A stretch of 64,000 bases of DNA, taken from Clostridium aceticum (GTDB taxonomy: Bacteria; Bacillota; Clostridia; Peptostreptococcales; Natronincolaceae). Where the stretch lies: assembly GCF_001042715.1 (NCBI RefSeq), contig NZ_CP009687.1, positions 1 through 64,000 on the forward strand, in the 5' to 3' direction. The position numbers and the translations under genes were made by a program. This document shows positions 33,922 through 45,874 of this stretch, piece after piece. Positions within the stretch are counted from its first letter, which is position 1. Every line of letters begins with the position of its first letter. The notes beneath the pieces are model-generated. The model was not told the origin of the DNA. It did not search any database and was given only the letters and a program-made list of their open reading frames with translations.

Positions 33922-34521
33922 ATGAGTACACCAATGTTAAAGGTAAGTGCAAGAGAAGCTACTGGAAAAAATAAAGTGTCAAAGGATAGAAAAAAGGGCA
34001 CCATTCCTGGAGTAGTATATTGTAAAGGTCAAGGAACAAAGCTAATTTATCTTAACGCAAAGGAAATGGAAAAGCTCCTATCTCATTATGGTATAGGTAC
34101 AAAAATCACACTAGATTTTGATGGAGAAAAAACCTATGCTATCATAAAAGAAATTCAAAAAAATACAATAAAAAGCAACTTACTTCATGCAGATTTACAG
34201 ACTTTAGATGAAAATGAGAAAATTAAATTGTCTATGCCTATTTATATTTTGAATAAAGAAAAAGTAGAGTCTTCTTCTGAAATCTTGCAAAGTCAATTGA
34301 GCGAAGTAGAAATTCAAACCTACCCTAAATACATTCCAGATAAGATAGAATTAGATGCAACAAAAATAAGAGAAAAGGACAGTTTAACGGTAGCAGATCT
34401 AAACATAGCAACAAATGAAAATATAGAAATATTGAATGATATGAGTAGTGTAATAGCAACAATTGTTTATGCTTCTAAGGTACAAGAAACCGAGGAGGAA
34501 ACAGGAGAAAGTTTTCTTTAA
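33922..34521 (+). CDS. Ribosomal protein L25/general stress protein Ctc, paralog 1
   Basis: A 199-residue two-domain L25 (Ctc/TL5-type). The N-terminal 5S-binding domain has REATGKNKVSKDRKKGTIPGVVYCKG and NLLHADLQTLDENEKI; the C-terminal beta domain has LQSQLSEVEIQTYPKYIPDKIELDAT. L25 binds 5S rRNA in the 50S subunit, and in Bacillus Ctc is stress-induced under SigB. The start follows AAAGGGGAGAA. A second L25 gene lies directly downstream. Confidence 0.9.
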   Translation: MSTPMLKVSAREATGKNKVSKDRKKGTIPGVVYCKGQGTKLIYLNAKEMEKLLSHYGIGTKITLDFDGEKTYAIIKEIQKNTIKSNLLHADLQTLDENEKIKLSMPIYILNKEKVESSSEILQSQLSEVEIQTYPKYIPDKIELDATKIREKDSLTVADLNIATNENIEILNDMSSVIATIVYASKVQETEEETGESFL

Positions 34522-34528
34522 ATAAGTT

Positions 34529-34580
34529 ATTTATGCAAAGAAGTGATTCGACGGTGGTTGAATCACTTCTTTGCATAAAT
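34529..34580. repeat. Perfect 21-bp inverted repeat between the two L25 genes
   Basis: Positions 34529-34549 are the exact reverse complement of 34560-34580, around a 10-nt loop. No T-run follows. It may act as an RNase-processing site, a mRNA stabiliser or a partial terminator separating expression of the two paralogs. Confidence 0.85.
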
Positions 34581-34634
34581 ATAGATATGGTTGGAGATAA
34601 TGGAAAATAACAGAACAAAGAGGAGGTTTTAACT

Positions 34635-35225
34635 TTGATAAGTTCTATTCAAAGTAACATTAGAAATAATATAGGTACAAACTCTAACCATCGCTTAAGA
34701 GAATCCGGCTATATACCAGCAGTAATTTACGGTAAAAACATGAATACTTTGCCTATAGAAGTAAATCAGAAAGAATTAGAGGCTTTTGTAAGACATGGAG
34801 GAGAAAATTCTTTTATAGAAATAAATATAGGTGGTCAAGCTTATACAGGATACATTAAAGATATTCAAAGAGATCCTCTAACAAGAAAAATTATGCACTT
34901 AGACTTTCAACAAGTAAATCCAGATGAAAGAATTCATATCTCGATACCTATTGTTTTAAAAGGTAAAAAGCTAGTAGAAAAAAGTGGCGTTGTAGTGCAA
35001 CAACAGCTAAAAGAAATAGAGATCGAGTGTTCTGCAGGAAATATTCCTAAAAAAGTAGAGTTTGATATTTCTTACTTTAAACCAGGAGATTTATTAAAGA
35101 TAGCTGATATGGAGTTTGGAGAAGAAATAAGTGTAGTAGATGAACTAGAGTCAGTAATAGCCTCAATAGCAACAGTTGAAAAGGTCATAGATGATGAAGG
35201 GGAAGTTCTCTTAGAAGAGAAGTAA
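34635..35225 (+). CDS. Ribosomal protein L25/general stress protein Ctc, paralog 2
   Basis: A second L25-type protein, 196 residues. The N-terminus lacks part of the usual lead-in but has NHRLRESGYIPAVIYGKNMN, DPLTRKIMHLDFQQVNPDERIHISIP, and the C-terminal VVQQQLKEIEIECSAGNIPKKVEFDIS. The start is TTG, eight bases after AGGAGG. The two paralogs differ clearly, so this is an old duplication or separate acquisition. Which one serves the ribosome is not determinable here. Confidence 0.88.
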   Translation: MISSIQSNIRNNIGTNSNHRLRESGYIPAVIYGKNMNTLPIEVNQKELEAFVRHGGENSFIEINIGGQAYTGYIKDIQRDPLTRKIMHLDFQQVNPDERIHISIPIVLKGKKLVEKSGVVVQQQLKEIEIECSAGNIPKKVEFDISYFKPGDLLKIADMEFGEEISVVDELESVIASIATVEKVIDDEGEVLLEEK

Positions 35226-35385
35226 ACTTCAAGATAAAAAATTCTTAAAAATACATACAGAAAAGAAGGAGTTTGAAAAATTAAATAGAAAATAATAGTA
35301 TTAGAAAAAGGAATATATTAGCATAAAAAATACTATTAAAAAATAAAAAGCTTTAATCAAAATATCATTAGGAGAAGTGGTTATT

Positions 35386-35568
35386 TTGGATAAAAACACA
35401 ATCATTGATATCAATGAATATATAAAAAGAAAAAGGATAGACAAGATAAGAAATAAAAACTCCTATACAAAAAGAGAAAAGTATGTATTGGAAGAAGAAG
35501 AAAGAAGAAAGACCTTTAATTTGTTTATGAAGGTTTTGGCAACTATGGAGAAAGAGTCTTATAAGTAA
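35386..35568 (+). CDS. Small hypothetical basic protein
   Basis: A 60-residue charged, helical protein (NEYIKRKRIDKIRNKN and VLEEEERRKTFNLFMKVLATME) with no recognised family. The preferred start is the TTG at 35386 behind AGGAGAAG; a GTG three codons earlier overlaps that site. A strong terminator follows, which supports it as a real transcription unit. Confidence 0.6.
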   Translation: MDKNTIIDINEYIKRKRIDKIRNKNSYTKREKYVLEEEERRKTFNLFMKVLATMEKESYK

Positions 35569-35570
35569 AA

Positions 35571-35626
35571 AATAAAATTCTTCTTAAATAATAAAGTAAG
35601 TATTTAAGAAGAATTTTATTTTTTAG
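35571..35626 (+). terminator. Terminator after the small basic gene
   Basis: A perfect 20-bp stem (35571-35590 with 35601-35620) around a 10-nt loop, followed by T-residues. Confidence 0.93.
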
Positions 35627-35750
35627 AAAATCTAAAGATTCTTATAATAAAAATTTAATAAGCAATGAATATAAGTGAATAAAGTTAAAGAAATTGGTGA
35701 TTCTATTTATAAGTTTATTATAATAATAAAAAGAGAAGGGACTTGATTTT

Positions 35751-35957
35751 ATGTACGGAGATTTTGATTCTCCTATTATTAAAAACTTTAAAGACCTATA
35801 TGATGAAGGATATAGGTGTATATTATATGAGGTAGACAAAAAAGATAATCTTTTTACAGTTCATTTAAAAAACTTTCAAAATGAAGAAGCTAAAGTGTTT
35901 AAGTGTAATCCTGATGAGGGAGCTGTGTTGCAGAATTACATAGATAGACTCTCTTAA
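35751..35957 (+). CDS. Small hypothetical protein
   Basis: A 68-residue acidic protein (MYGDFDSPIIKNFKDLYDEG, with VDKKDNLFTVHLKNF in the middle). No signal, membrane segment or family recognised. AGAAGGGAC lies about 10 bases before the ATG. It is the last gene before rRNA operon 2; the following 150 bp show nothing but the rRNA promoters. Confidence 0.6.
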   Translation: MYGDFDSPIIKNFKDLYDEGYRCILYEVDKKDNLFTVHLKNFQNEEAKVFKCNPDEGAVLQNYIDRLS

Positions 35958-36112
35958 AAAAACAATAACATAGTATCAAAACAAATAATGTTGATATAAT
36001 GCAAGGGTTTTGCTATTGTAGTACAAGTCGTCTCTAAAAAAATTGAAAGTAAAGGCAGCAAACAGGTTGAAATTAATGAAAATAATTCTTGGTAAAATAT
36101 TTTAAAAAACTA

Positions 36113-36141
36113 TTGACAGTCAACAATAAATTTGATATAGT
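36113..36141 (+). promoter_or_regulatory. rRNA operon 2 promoter P1
   Basis: TTGACA (36113-36118), 17-bp spacer, TATAGT (36136-36141), followed by a GTCGCC...GGCGAC hairpin. Sequence upstream of the -35 differs from operon 1, so homology between the operons begins at about this promoter. Confidence 0.88.
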
Positions 36142-36219
36142 AGTAAAAGTCGCCGCTACCGAAGGGGCGACGGGATAGAAGAAAGTTCGACACAGAAGAA
36201 AAAGAAATTAAAAAAAGTG

Positions 36220-36249
36220 TTGACATAATATAGCGAAGTATGATATAGT
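36220..36249 (+). promoter_or_regulatory. rRNA operon 2 promoter P2
   Basis: TTGACA (36220-36225), 18-bp spacer, TATAGT (36244-36249); same arrangement as in operon 1. Confidence 0.88.
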
Positions 36250-36360
36250 AGTTAAGTCGCCGAATGAGGGTGGCAGAAAAAAAGGTCTTTGAAAATTAAA
36301 CAGTATAGATATTAAGCCAGCAAAATACATCTATCAATTAATGATAGAACCCAGATATTT

Positions 36361-38012
<1,652 letters not shown>

Positions 38013-38131
38013 ATGGCAATACTATACTGTTTAATTTTGAGAGACCTCTTTTAATAAGGTCTTTTCAAATTGTTCTTTGAAAACTAAACAATGATATGAG
38101 AAAAGAAACAAAGCTAAAGCAATTCATCAAA

Positions 38132-41067
<2,936 letters not shown>

Positions 41068-41115
41068 AAAATAACTCATACATTGTTTAGTTTTGAGGGA
41101 ACAACCTCAAAAGAA

Positions 41116-41232
41116 TATCGTGACAATAGCGAAGGGGTCACACCTGTTCCCATACCGAACACAGCAGTTAAGCCCTTCAGCGCTGATGGTACTTGGCGGG
41201 AAGCTGCCTGGGAGAGTAGGTCGTTGCGATAT
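41116..41232 (+). rRNA. rrf: 5S ribosomal RNA, copy 2
   Basis: Same sequence as copy 1 over about 117 nt. The 23S-5S spacer is two bases shorter than in operon 1. Confidence 0.96.
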
Positions 41233-41234
41233 AG

Positions 41235-41268
41235 AAAACTTCTACAAAAAACGTAGAAGTTTTTTTAG
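41235..41268 (+). terminator. Terminator of rRNA operon 2
   Basis: AAAACTTCTAC (41235-41245) pairs with GTAGAAGTTTT (41253-41263), followed by T-residues. Confidence 0.92.
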
Positions 41269-41297
41269 TTTTGGGTTATAGGTATTTATTTTTTACC

Positions 41298-41327
41298 TTT
41301 ACATACACTAGAGGGGTATGGTATATT
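41298..41327 (+). promoter_or_regulatory. csoR promoter with putative CsoR operator
   Basis: TTTACA (41298-41303), 18-bp spacer, TATATT (41322-41327). The spacer contains CATACACTAGAGGGGTATG (41302-41320), an imperfect palindrome with CATAC/GTATG ends and a GGGG centre like known CsoR operators. This would give autorepression relieved by Cu(I). Confidence 0.6.
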
Positions 41328-41348
41328 AATTATAGGGAGGTGTATATA

Positions 41349-41651
41349 ATGGAACAGAATAATAATCATGAAAAAAAACCTACAGAACAATCGTTAAAAA
41401 TTCAAAAATCTTTATTAGATCGACTAAATAGAGTTGAAGGACAAATCAGAGGAATAAAAAAAATGATAGAAAAAGGCACCTACTGTGATGATGTAATCAA
41501 TCAAATAGAAGCCTCTCGCTCCGCTTTAAGTGCTATTGAGCTAATTTTATTAGAAGGTCATTTTAAACATTGTGTTGTAGAACAGCTAAAAAATGGGGAA
41601 GATGAAGTAGTGGAGGAGATATTAAAAACCATAAAAAAACTTATTCATTAG
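41349..41651 (+). CDS. csoR: Copper-sensing transcriptional repressor CsoR
   Basis: A 100-residue all-helical repressor. The Cu(I) ligand triad has the spacing known for CsoR: C46, H71 and C75 (25 and 4 residues apart). The conserved LDRLNRVEGQIRGIKKMIE precedes C46. Start at ATG 41349 behind GGGAGG; the frame is open further upstream without a ribosome site. A copper chaperone gene follows, but no CopA ATPase is in the window. Confidence 0.92.
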   Translation: MEQNNNHEKKPTEQSLKIQKSLLDRLNRVEGQIRGIKKMIEKGTYCDDVINQIEASRSALSAIELILLEGHFKHCVVEQLKNGEDEVVEEILKTIKKLIH

Positions 41652-41753
41652 TTTTATAAAAATAGAAAGGGTTAGTAACCTTCTTGCAGATTTTTAAAGA
41701 ACTTTATAATAGGGTTTTTTTATAATACAAATAGAAGAAGGAGAGGTTAATTC

Positions 41754-41969
41754 ATGGAAAAGAAGATTTTAATTGAAGGCATGAGCTGCGGTCATTGTGT
41801 GGGTCATGTAGAAAGAGCTCTAAAAGAAGTGAAAGAATCGATAGAAGTGAAAGTGGATCTTGAAGGCAAAAATGCTGTTATTAAATTAAAGGAAGACATA
41901 TCTAACGAAAAATTAAAGGAAGTTGTGGAAGAAGCAGGTTATGATGTAGTAGCAATAGAAAACCTATAA
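41754..41969 (+). CDS. copZ: CopZ-like copper chaperone (heavy-metal-associated domain)
   Basis: A single HMA domain of 71 residues. The metal site is GMSCGHC with C12 and C15. The ferredoxin-like fold ends in KEVVEEAGYDVVAIENL. It would carry Cu(I) in the cytosol to an exporter or to CsoR. Ribosome site AAGGAGAGG. It lies about 100 bp after csoR with TATAAT at 41705-41710, so it may have its own promoter. Confidence 0.88.
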   Translation: MEKKILIEGMSCGHCVGHVERALKEVKESIEVKVDLEGKNAVIKLKEDISNEKLKEVVEEAGYDVVAIENL

Positions 41970-41998
41970 AAAAGGAGATAAATTTATCTCCTTTTTTA
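41968..41998. terminator. Bidirectional terminator between copZ and mltG
   Basis: AAAAAGGAGATAAA and its complement TTTATCTCCTTTTT form a symmetric palindrome with A-run and T-run, suited to the converging copZ and mltG genes. Confidence 0.9.
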
Positions 41999-42012
41999 TC
42001 AATAATCATGTC

Positions 42013-43029
42013 TTAATTTTGATTCACCATCCTACGATAATTTGCAACATTAATTTCATGCTCTCTATAGGTTTTACTAAAGACATGTCCACCTTCTCCT
42101 AAAACATAATAAAGATAGTCGTGATCCTCAGGATATAAAGCTGCATGTATAGAAGCTTTGGAAGGAGCAGCTATAGGTCCTGGAGGCAACCCTTGAGTTC
42201 TATAAGTATTAAAGGGAGAAGGGTCCTCTAAGTGAGCGTAGAGAACACGACTGATATGTTCTTGTCCTTTACCAATGCCATAGATAACGGTAGCATCAAT
42301 TTGCAGCAGCATATTTCTCTTTAATCTATTGTAAATCACGCCACTAATAGCAGCTCTTTCTTGATCATGATAGGCTTCCCTTTCAATCAAAGAAGCAATA
42401 GTTAAAACTTCATGGACGGATAAGTTCATTTCATCAGCCTGCTTAAGATACTCTTCAGTGAAGACGGCCTCCATCGTTTTAGCTAATGTGTTGACAACGT
42501 CTGAAACAGTTTGCTTTTCACTAAAGTAGTAGGTATCAGGGTATAAGTAGCCTTCCATCTCATAAAAGACTTTTTCTGTGTCAAAGTTGTATTCTTTTCT
42601 ATCAAAATACTGCTTTGTTGCTTCGATAAACTCTTCTGCTGTGCCTAAGCCAACCGCCTCGGTTCTTTTGGCTATTTGATAGAGAGTAAAACCCTCTGGT
42701 ATTGTAACAATGATAGGTTTTTCAAGCGTTCCTTTTTGTAGTAAAGAAAAAATTTCTTCAAAATCAATGTTAGGATGTAAGGTATAGCTGCCAGGCTTGA
42801 TATTTCGGTCTATTCCTTCCTGCTGAGACTGGTATTTAAACCATAACTTGCTTTTGATAACTCCTTCTTTATAAAGAAGGTCTGCAACATAATTTAAAGA
42901 GGCACCCTCTGGAACAGTTATTTCTATAGTTGCTGTATTAGAAGTTGTTGATAGGTAGGAAGGTAGATAATAATAGGTACCAAAGGATAGCATAATAAGT
43001 ATAAATAAAAACCACGCAAATTTTTTCAA
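42013..43029 (-). CDS. mltG: Endolytic murein transglycosylase MltG (YceG-like)
   Basis: Membrane-anchored enzyme that cleaves nascent glycan strands and is thought to terminate chain growth. An N-terminal membrane anchor (FAWFLFILIMLSFGTYYYL) is followed by a LysM-like region (ITVPEGASLNYVADLLYKEGV) and the YceG domain with LTIASLIEREA, whose glutamate is catalytic, and DATVIYGIG, NTYRTQGLPPGPIAAPS. The TTG start at 43029 gives 338 residues and sits eight bases after GGGGG; an in-frame ATG at 43044 has no ribosome site. Only mltG and the 67-residue gene face oriC. Confidence 0.93.
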   Translation of the reverse strand: MKKFAWFLFILIMLSFGTYYYLPSYLSTTSNTATIEITVPEGASLNYVADLLYKEGVIKSKLWFKYQSQQEGIDRNIKPGSYTLHPNIDFEEIFSLLQKGTLEKPIIVTIPEGFTLYQIAKRTEAVGLGTAEEFIEATKQYFDRKEYNFDTEKVFYEMEGYLYPDTYYFSEKQTVSDVVNTLAKTMEAVFTEEYLKQADEMNLSVHEVLTIASLIEREAYHDQERAAISGVIYNRLKRNMLLQIDATVIYGIGKGQEHISRVLYAHLEDPSPFNTYRTQGLPPGPIAAPSKASIHAALYPEDHDYLYYVLGEGGHVFSKTYREHEINVANYRRMVNQN

Positions 43030-43201
43030 TAAAAAAACCCCCATTAAATGACAAAAAAACTATGTTTTTCTTTTTTTAGTTCTATATACTATTTTATCAT
43101 CATATTATAGAAATTGCATTAGTAGATTCTTCAATTTAGAGGAAGGATTTTGGGGAATTTTGTTGAAAAGTACAGTAAAACTAATGTAAGAGGTGATTAC
43201 T

Positions 43202-44215
43202 ATGGAGGAAAGGTATATTAAGCAAATAAATTTTCAAGGAATAGGTATAGAAGGGCAAGCTTTATTAAAAAAATCAAAGGTATTGGTAGTAGGGTGTGGC
43301 GCCTTAGGAACGGTAGTAGTAAATAACTTAGCTAGAATAGGTGTTGGCTACTTGCGTATTGTGGATAGAGATTTTGTAGAGTTAAGTAACCTGCACAGAC
43401 AGATTTTATTTGACGAAGAAGATGTAAAGGAAAGTATGCCAAAGGCAGAAGCAGCAGCAAAAAAGCTAAGAAAGATCAACTCTACAATAGAAATTGACAG
43501 TATTATTAAGGATGTCAATAGTGTTACTATCGAAAAACTAGCAGAGGATATGGATATTATTTTAGATTGTACAGATAACTTTAAAACAAGATATTTAATT
43601 AATGACATTGCCTTTGCTAAGAAGATTCCGTGGATTTATGGAGGTGCAATAGGAAGTGCAGGAACGATGAAAACTTTTCTTCCAGGAGAAGGTCCTTGCT
43701 TAAGGTGTATGATGGAAACACCCCCGCCTATAGGCAGTACACCCACCTGTGATACTGCAGGAGTAATTAATACGGCAACAGGAATCGTAGCTATGTTTCA
43801 AACCAATGAAGCAATAAAATATTTAACCAACCACAAAGAAGATATCGATAGAAATCTACTGTTTATTGATTTGTGGGAAAATAGTGTAGAAAAAATTGAA
43901 CTGGTCAAAAAAGAAGAATGTCCTTGCTGTGGTAAGCAAGAATATAACTATCTAGAGAATAAGACCCCAGAGGCAGTGCATATTTGTGGTAATAATAGTG
44001 TACAGGTGGATTTTCAAAATACACCTATTAAACTAAGCAGTTTATATGAGCGATTAAACGCAGCAGGCTTAGAGGTTAAGCTAACACCATTTTTATTAAA
44101 CTTAAAGGTAGAGGGTTATGATATGAAAATTTTTGATGATGGCAGGGCAATCATCAAAAACGCTAAAACCATAGAAGAAGCTAAAAGTGTCTATGCCAAG
44201 TATATAGGATACTAA
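43202..44215 (+). CDS. ThiF/MoeB/HesA-family adenylyltransferase (E1-like)
   Basis: An E1-like enzyme that adenylates the C-terminus of a ubiquitin-like sulfur carrier. Rossmann motif VVGCGALGTVVVNNLARIGVG, a catalytic-cysteine region CDTAGVINTATGIVA, and zinc-type pairs PCLRC and CPCCG are visible. From ATG 43202 (behind AAGAGGTG) it has 337 residues; the last 85 form an extra C-terminal domain instead of a rhodanese. No ThiS or MoaD gene is adjacent, so thiamine, molybdopterin or another thiolation role cannot be distinguished. Confidence 0.85.
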   Translation: MEERYIKQINFQGIGIEGQALLKKSKVLVVGCGALGTVVVNNLARIGVGYLRIVDRDFVELSNLHRQILFDEEDVKESMPKAEAAAKKLRKINSTIEIDSIIKDVNSVTIEKLAEDMDIILDCTDNFKTRYLINDIAFAKKIPWIYGGAIGSAGTMKTFLPGEGPCLRCMMETPPPIGSTPTCDTAGVINTATGIVAMFQTNEAIKYLTNHKEDIDRNLLFIDLWENSVEKIELVKKEECPCCGKQEYNYLENKTPEAVHICGNNSVQVDFQNTPIKLSSLYERLNAAGLEVKLTPFLLNLKVEGYDMKIFDDGRAIIKNAKTIEEAKSVYAKYIGY

Positions 44216-44239
44216 CCCTTCCTTTGAAAGGAAAGAATT

Positions 44240-44902
44240 ATGAAAAGGAAAAAGACACTGATGGTTATCGGTGTTGCGGCTATTTTCATCACCATATTGA
44301 CTTTAATTTTTCCCAAAGAAAACTTTATAAGCTTAGCGTCACAGTGGGATATAGAAAAGCTTCAAGACGTAGTAGAGGATTTTGGAGCTTGGGGGATACT
44401 GGTTTTTATAGGTATTGCTTCTTTAAAGCCTTTTCTATTCTTTCCCAATGCCTTTATATTTATTGTTGGGGGACTGGTTTACGGTACAATTTTAGGAAGC
44501 ATAGCCTCATTAACAGGTATTATGATAGCTTTTTCTCTCTGTTATTGGTTAGGTGGAAGGTTCCATCATGTTTTTATGAGGTTTGTAGGAAGAAAGCATG
44601 TTATTAAATTACAGAGTTTAAAGGATGAAGAAATCATTAGAGTTTTATTTACTATGAGGGTTACTCCAGGCTTTCCTATTGATGCTATAAGCTATGGAGC
44701 AGGGTTAGCAGGAATACCCTATAACAAATTTGTTCTAGGAAGTCTACTAGGAGTAGCTCCTAAGATTGTCCTATATACTTTTTTAGGAGATAATATTAAT
44801 GATATATTTTCTTTGCAGGCAATAATAGCATACATTTCATTGCTTCTATTAGCGATTCTACCAACTTGGCTTCATAAAAGAAGCGATAAAACCCAAAGGT
44901 AA
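44240..44902 (+). CDS. TVP38/TMEM64 family membrane protein
   Basis: A 220-residue polytopic protein of the SNARE-associated/DedA superfamily. It has five or six hydrophobic segments, with FPNAFIFIVGGLVYGTILGS and GMIAFSLCYWLGGRF in the conserved core and a basic C-terminus (KRSDKTQR). Relatives are implicated in lipid transport across the membrane. Ribosome site GAAAGGAAAG. It starts 25 bp after the E1-like gene and is probably co-transcribed. Confidence 0.85.
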   Translation: MKRKKTLMVIGVAAIFITILTLIFPKENFISLASQWDIEKLQDVVEDFGAWGILVFIGIASLKPFLFFPNAFIFIVGGLVYGTILGSIASLTGIMIAFSLCYWLGGRFHHVFMRFVGRKHVIKLQSLKDEEIIRVLFTMRVTPGFPIDAISYGAGLAGIPYNKFVLGSLLGVAPKIVLYTFLGDNINDIFSLQAIIAYISLLLLAILPTWLHKRSDKTQR

Positions 44903-45068
44903 TGACGTTTTAGCTAAAGCTAGTGATTAGAATCTGAAGAGACTACATTTGCAGAAAATGACGATAATAATCAATTTATGTAAGTGGAAAGTCCATAAAG
45001 AAATTTGCGTGTTTGAGGAAAAAAGGTTACTTTTTCTAATGGCAAGACCTTAAAGTTTCAAAATTTTA
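44903..45068. other. Intergenic sequence before the cobalamin promoter
   Basis: About 165 bp with no convincing gene, tRNA or terminator. A weak AAAAAAGGTTAC-type hairpin may occur near 45020-45040. Confidence 0.4.
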
Positions 45069-45097
45069 TTGAAATGACAAGGAAACTTTGATATGAT
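45069..45097 (+). promoter_or_regulatory. Promoter of the cobalamin operon
   Basis: TTGAAA (45069-45074), 17-bp spacer, TATGAT (45092-45097). A start near 45104 would place the riboswitch within the leader. Confidence 0.65.
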
Positions 45098-45147
45098 GAT
45101 AGTGATAAAGGAATAACAAATAGCAATAAAAACATAAAAAATATATA

Positions 45148-45310
45148 TTTTAGGTGTTTCATGGGAAACTTAAATGGGAAAGCGGTGAAATTCCGCTGCA
45201 GCCCCCGCTACTGTAAGTGAGGATGAAATCGACAACGGCCACTAAAAATTCATTTTGGGAAGGCGTCGAAAGTAAATTGATTCACAAGTCAGGAGACCTA
45301 CCTAAAATTT
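45148..45310 (+). promoter_or_regulatory. Cobalamin (adenosylcobalamin) riboswitch
   Basis: Conserved riboswitch blocks appear in order: TTTAGGTG (P1/P2 side), the GGGAA start at 45163, AAGCGGTGAAATTCCGCTGC (P5-like hairpin), AGCCCCCGCTACTGT, and the closing GTCAGGAGACCTACCT (45288-45303). Binding of coenzyme B12 should repress the downstream operon, most likely by favouring the terminator at 45377-45407. Confidence 0.95.
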
Positions 45311-45376
45311 GCAGCAGCCTTCGGAGGGAAGGAATGTTTGTGGTGCTGTAATAACAAAGGTTATTTTGGTACAGAC

Positions 45377-45407
45377 AAATTTCCACTTTGATGTGGAAAT
45401 TTTTTTA
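45377..45407 (+). terminator. Riboswitch-linked terminator
   Basis: AAATTTCCAC (45377-45386) pairs with GTGGAAATTT (45393-45402), followed by a T-run. Position between the riboswitch and the first gene suggests ligand-controlled attenuation. Confidence 0.85.
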
Positions 45408-45470
45408 TAGTACAAAGAAAAGACTTTGATACAATCAATGACTTTTACTAATAATGAGGAGGCGGTTTAA

Positions 45471-45854
45471 TTGACAAAAGGATTATTCGTACTAGCACAT
45501 GGGAGCAAGGCAAAGGAAGCAGATGAAACATTAATGGAAATTATGGAAATGATAAAAGAGAGAGAGATGAAAGAGTTTTCTTTGATAGGATTTGGTTCTT
45601 TACAGTTTTCAAAACCAACCTTTGAAGAAGGTATCGAAGACTTGATCCAAAGAGGAGCAAAGGAAATCGTTATTGTGCCTATGTTTCTTTTTAAAGGTAA
45701 CCATATTCAAATGGATATACCAGAAGAATTAGAAGCTTTACAGAAAAAACATTCTGATGTTACTTTTGTTATAGGAAAACATATAGGAGCTGACAGGAGA
45801 ATTGCAGAAATTATCGAGGAAAGAGGAAAAGAAGCAATTGGATGTACACTCTAG
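45471..45854 (+). CDS. cbiX: Sirohydrochlorin cobaltochelatase, short CbiX form
   Basis: Inserts cobalt into sirohydrochlorin, the committed step of anaerobic corrinoid synthesis. At 127 residues it is the short, single-domain CbiX type that works as a homodimer. Metal-binding histidines are H10 (VLAHGSK) and H78 (FKGNHI). The start is TTG behind GAGGAGGCGG. A sirohydrochlorin ferrochelatase role (SirB-like) is possible, but the riboswitch context favours cobalt. It is the first gene of the operon. Confidence 0.9.
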   Translation: MTKGLFVLAHGSKAKEADETLMEIMEMIKEREMKEFSLIGFGSLQFSKPTFEEGIEDLIQRGAKEIVIVPMFLFKGNHIQMDIPEELEALQKKHSDVTFVIGKHIGADRRIAEIIEERGKEAIGCTL

Positions 45855-45874
45855 TAAGATAGAAGGTGATAGAA

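Noticed and set aside
44224-44607. A 127-codon frame overlapping the start of the TVP38-family gene
   Set aside because: It is the +1 frame of the membrane protein gene and has no recognisable domain; the 44240 frame has a good ribosome site and a family match.
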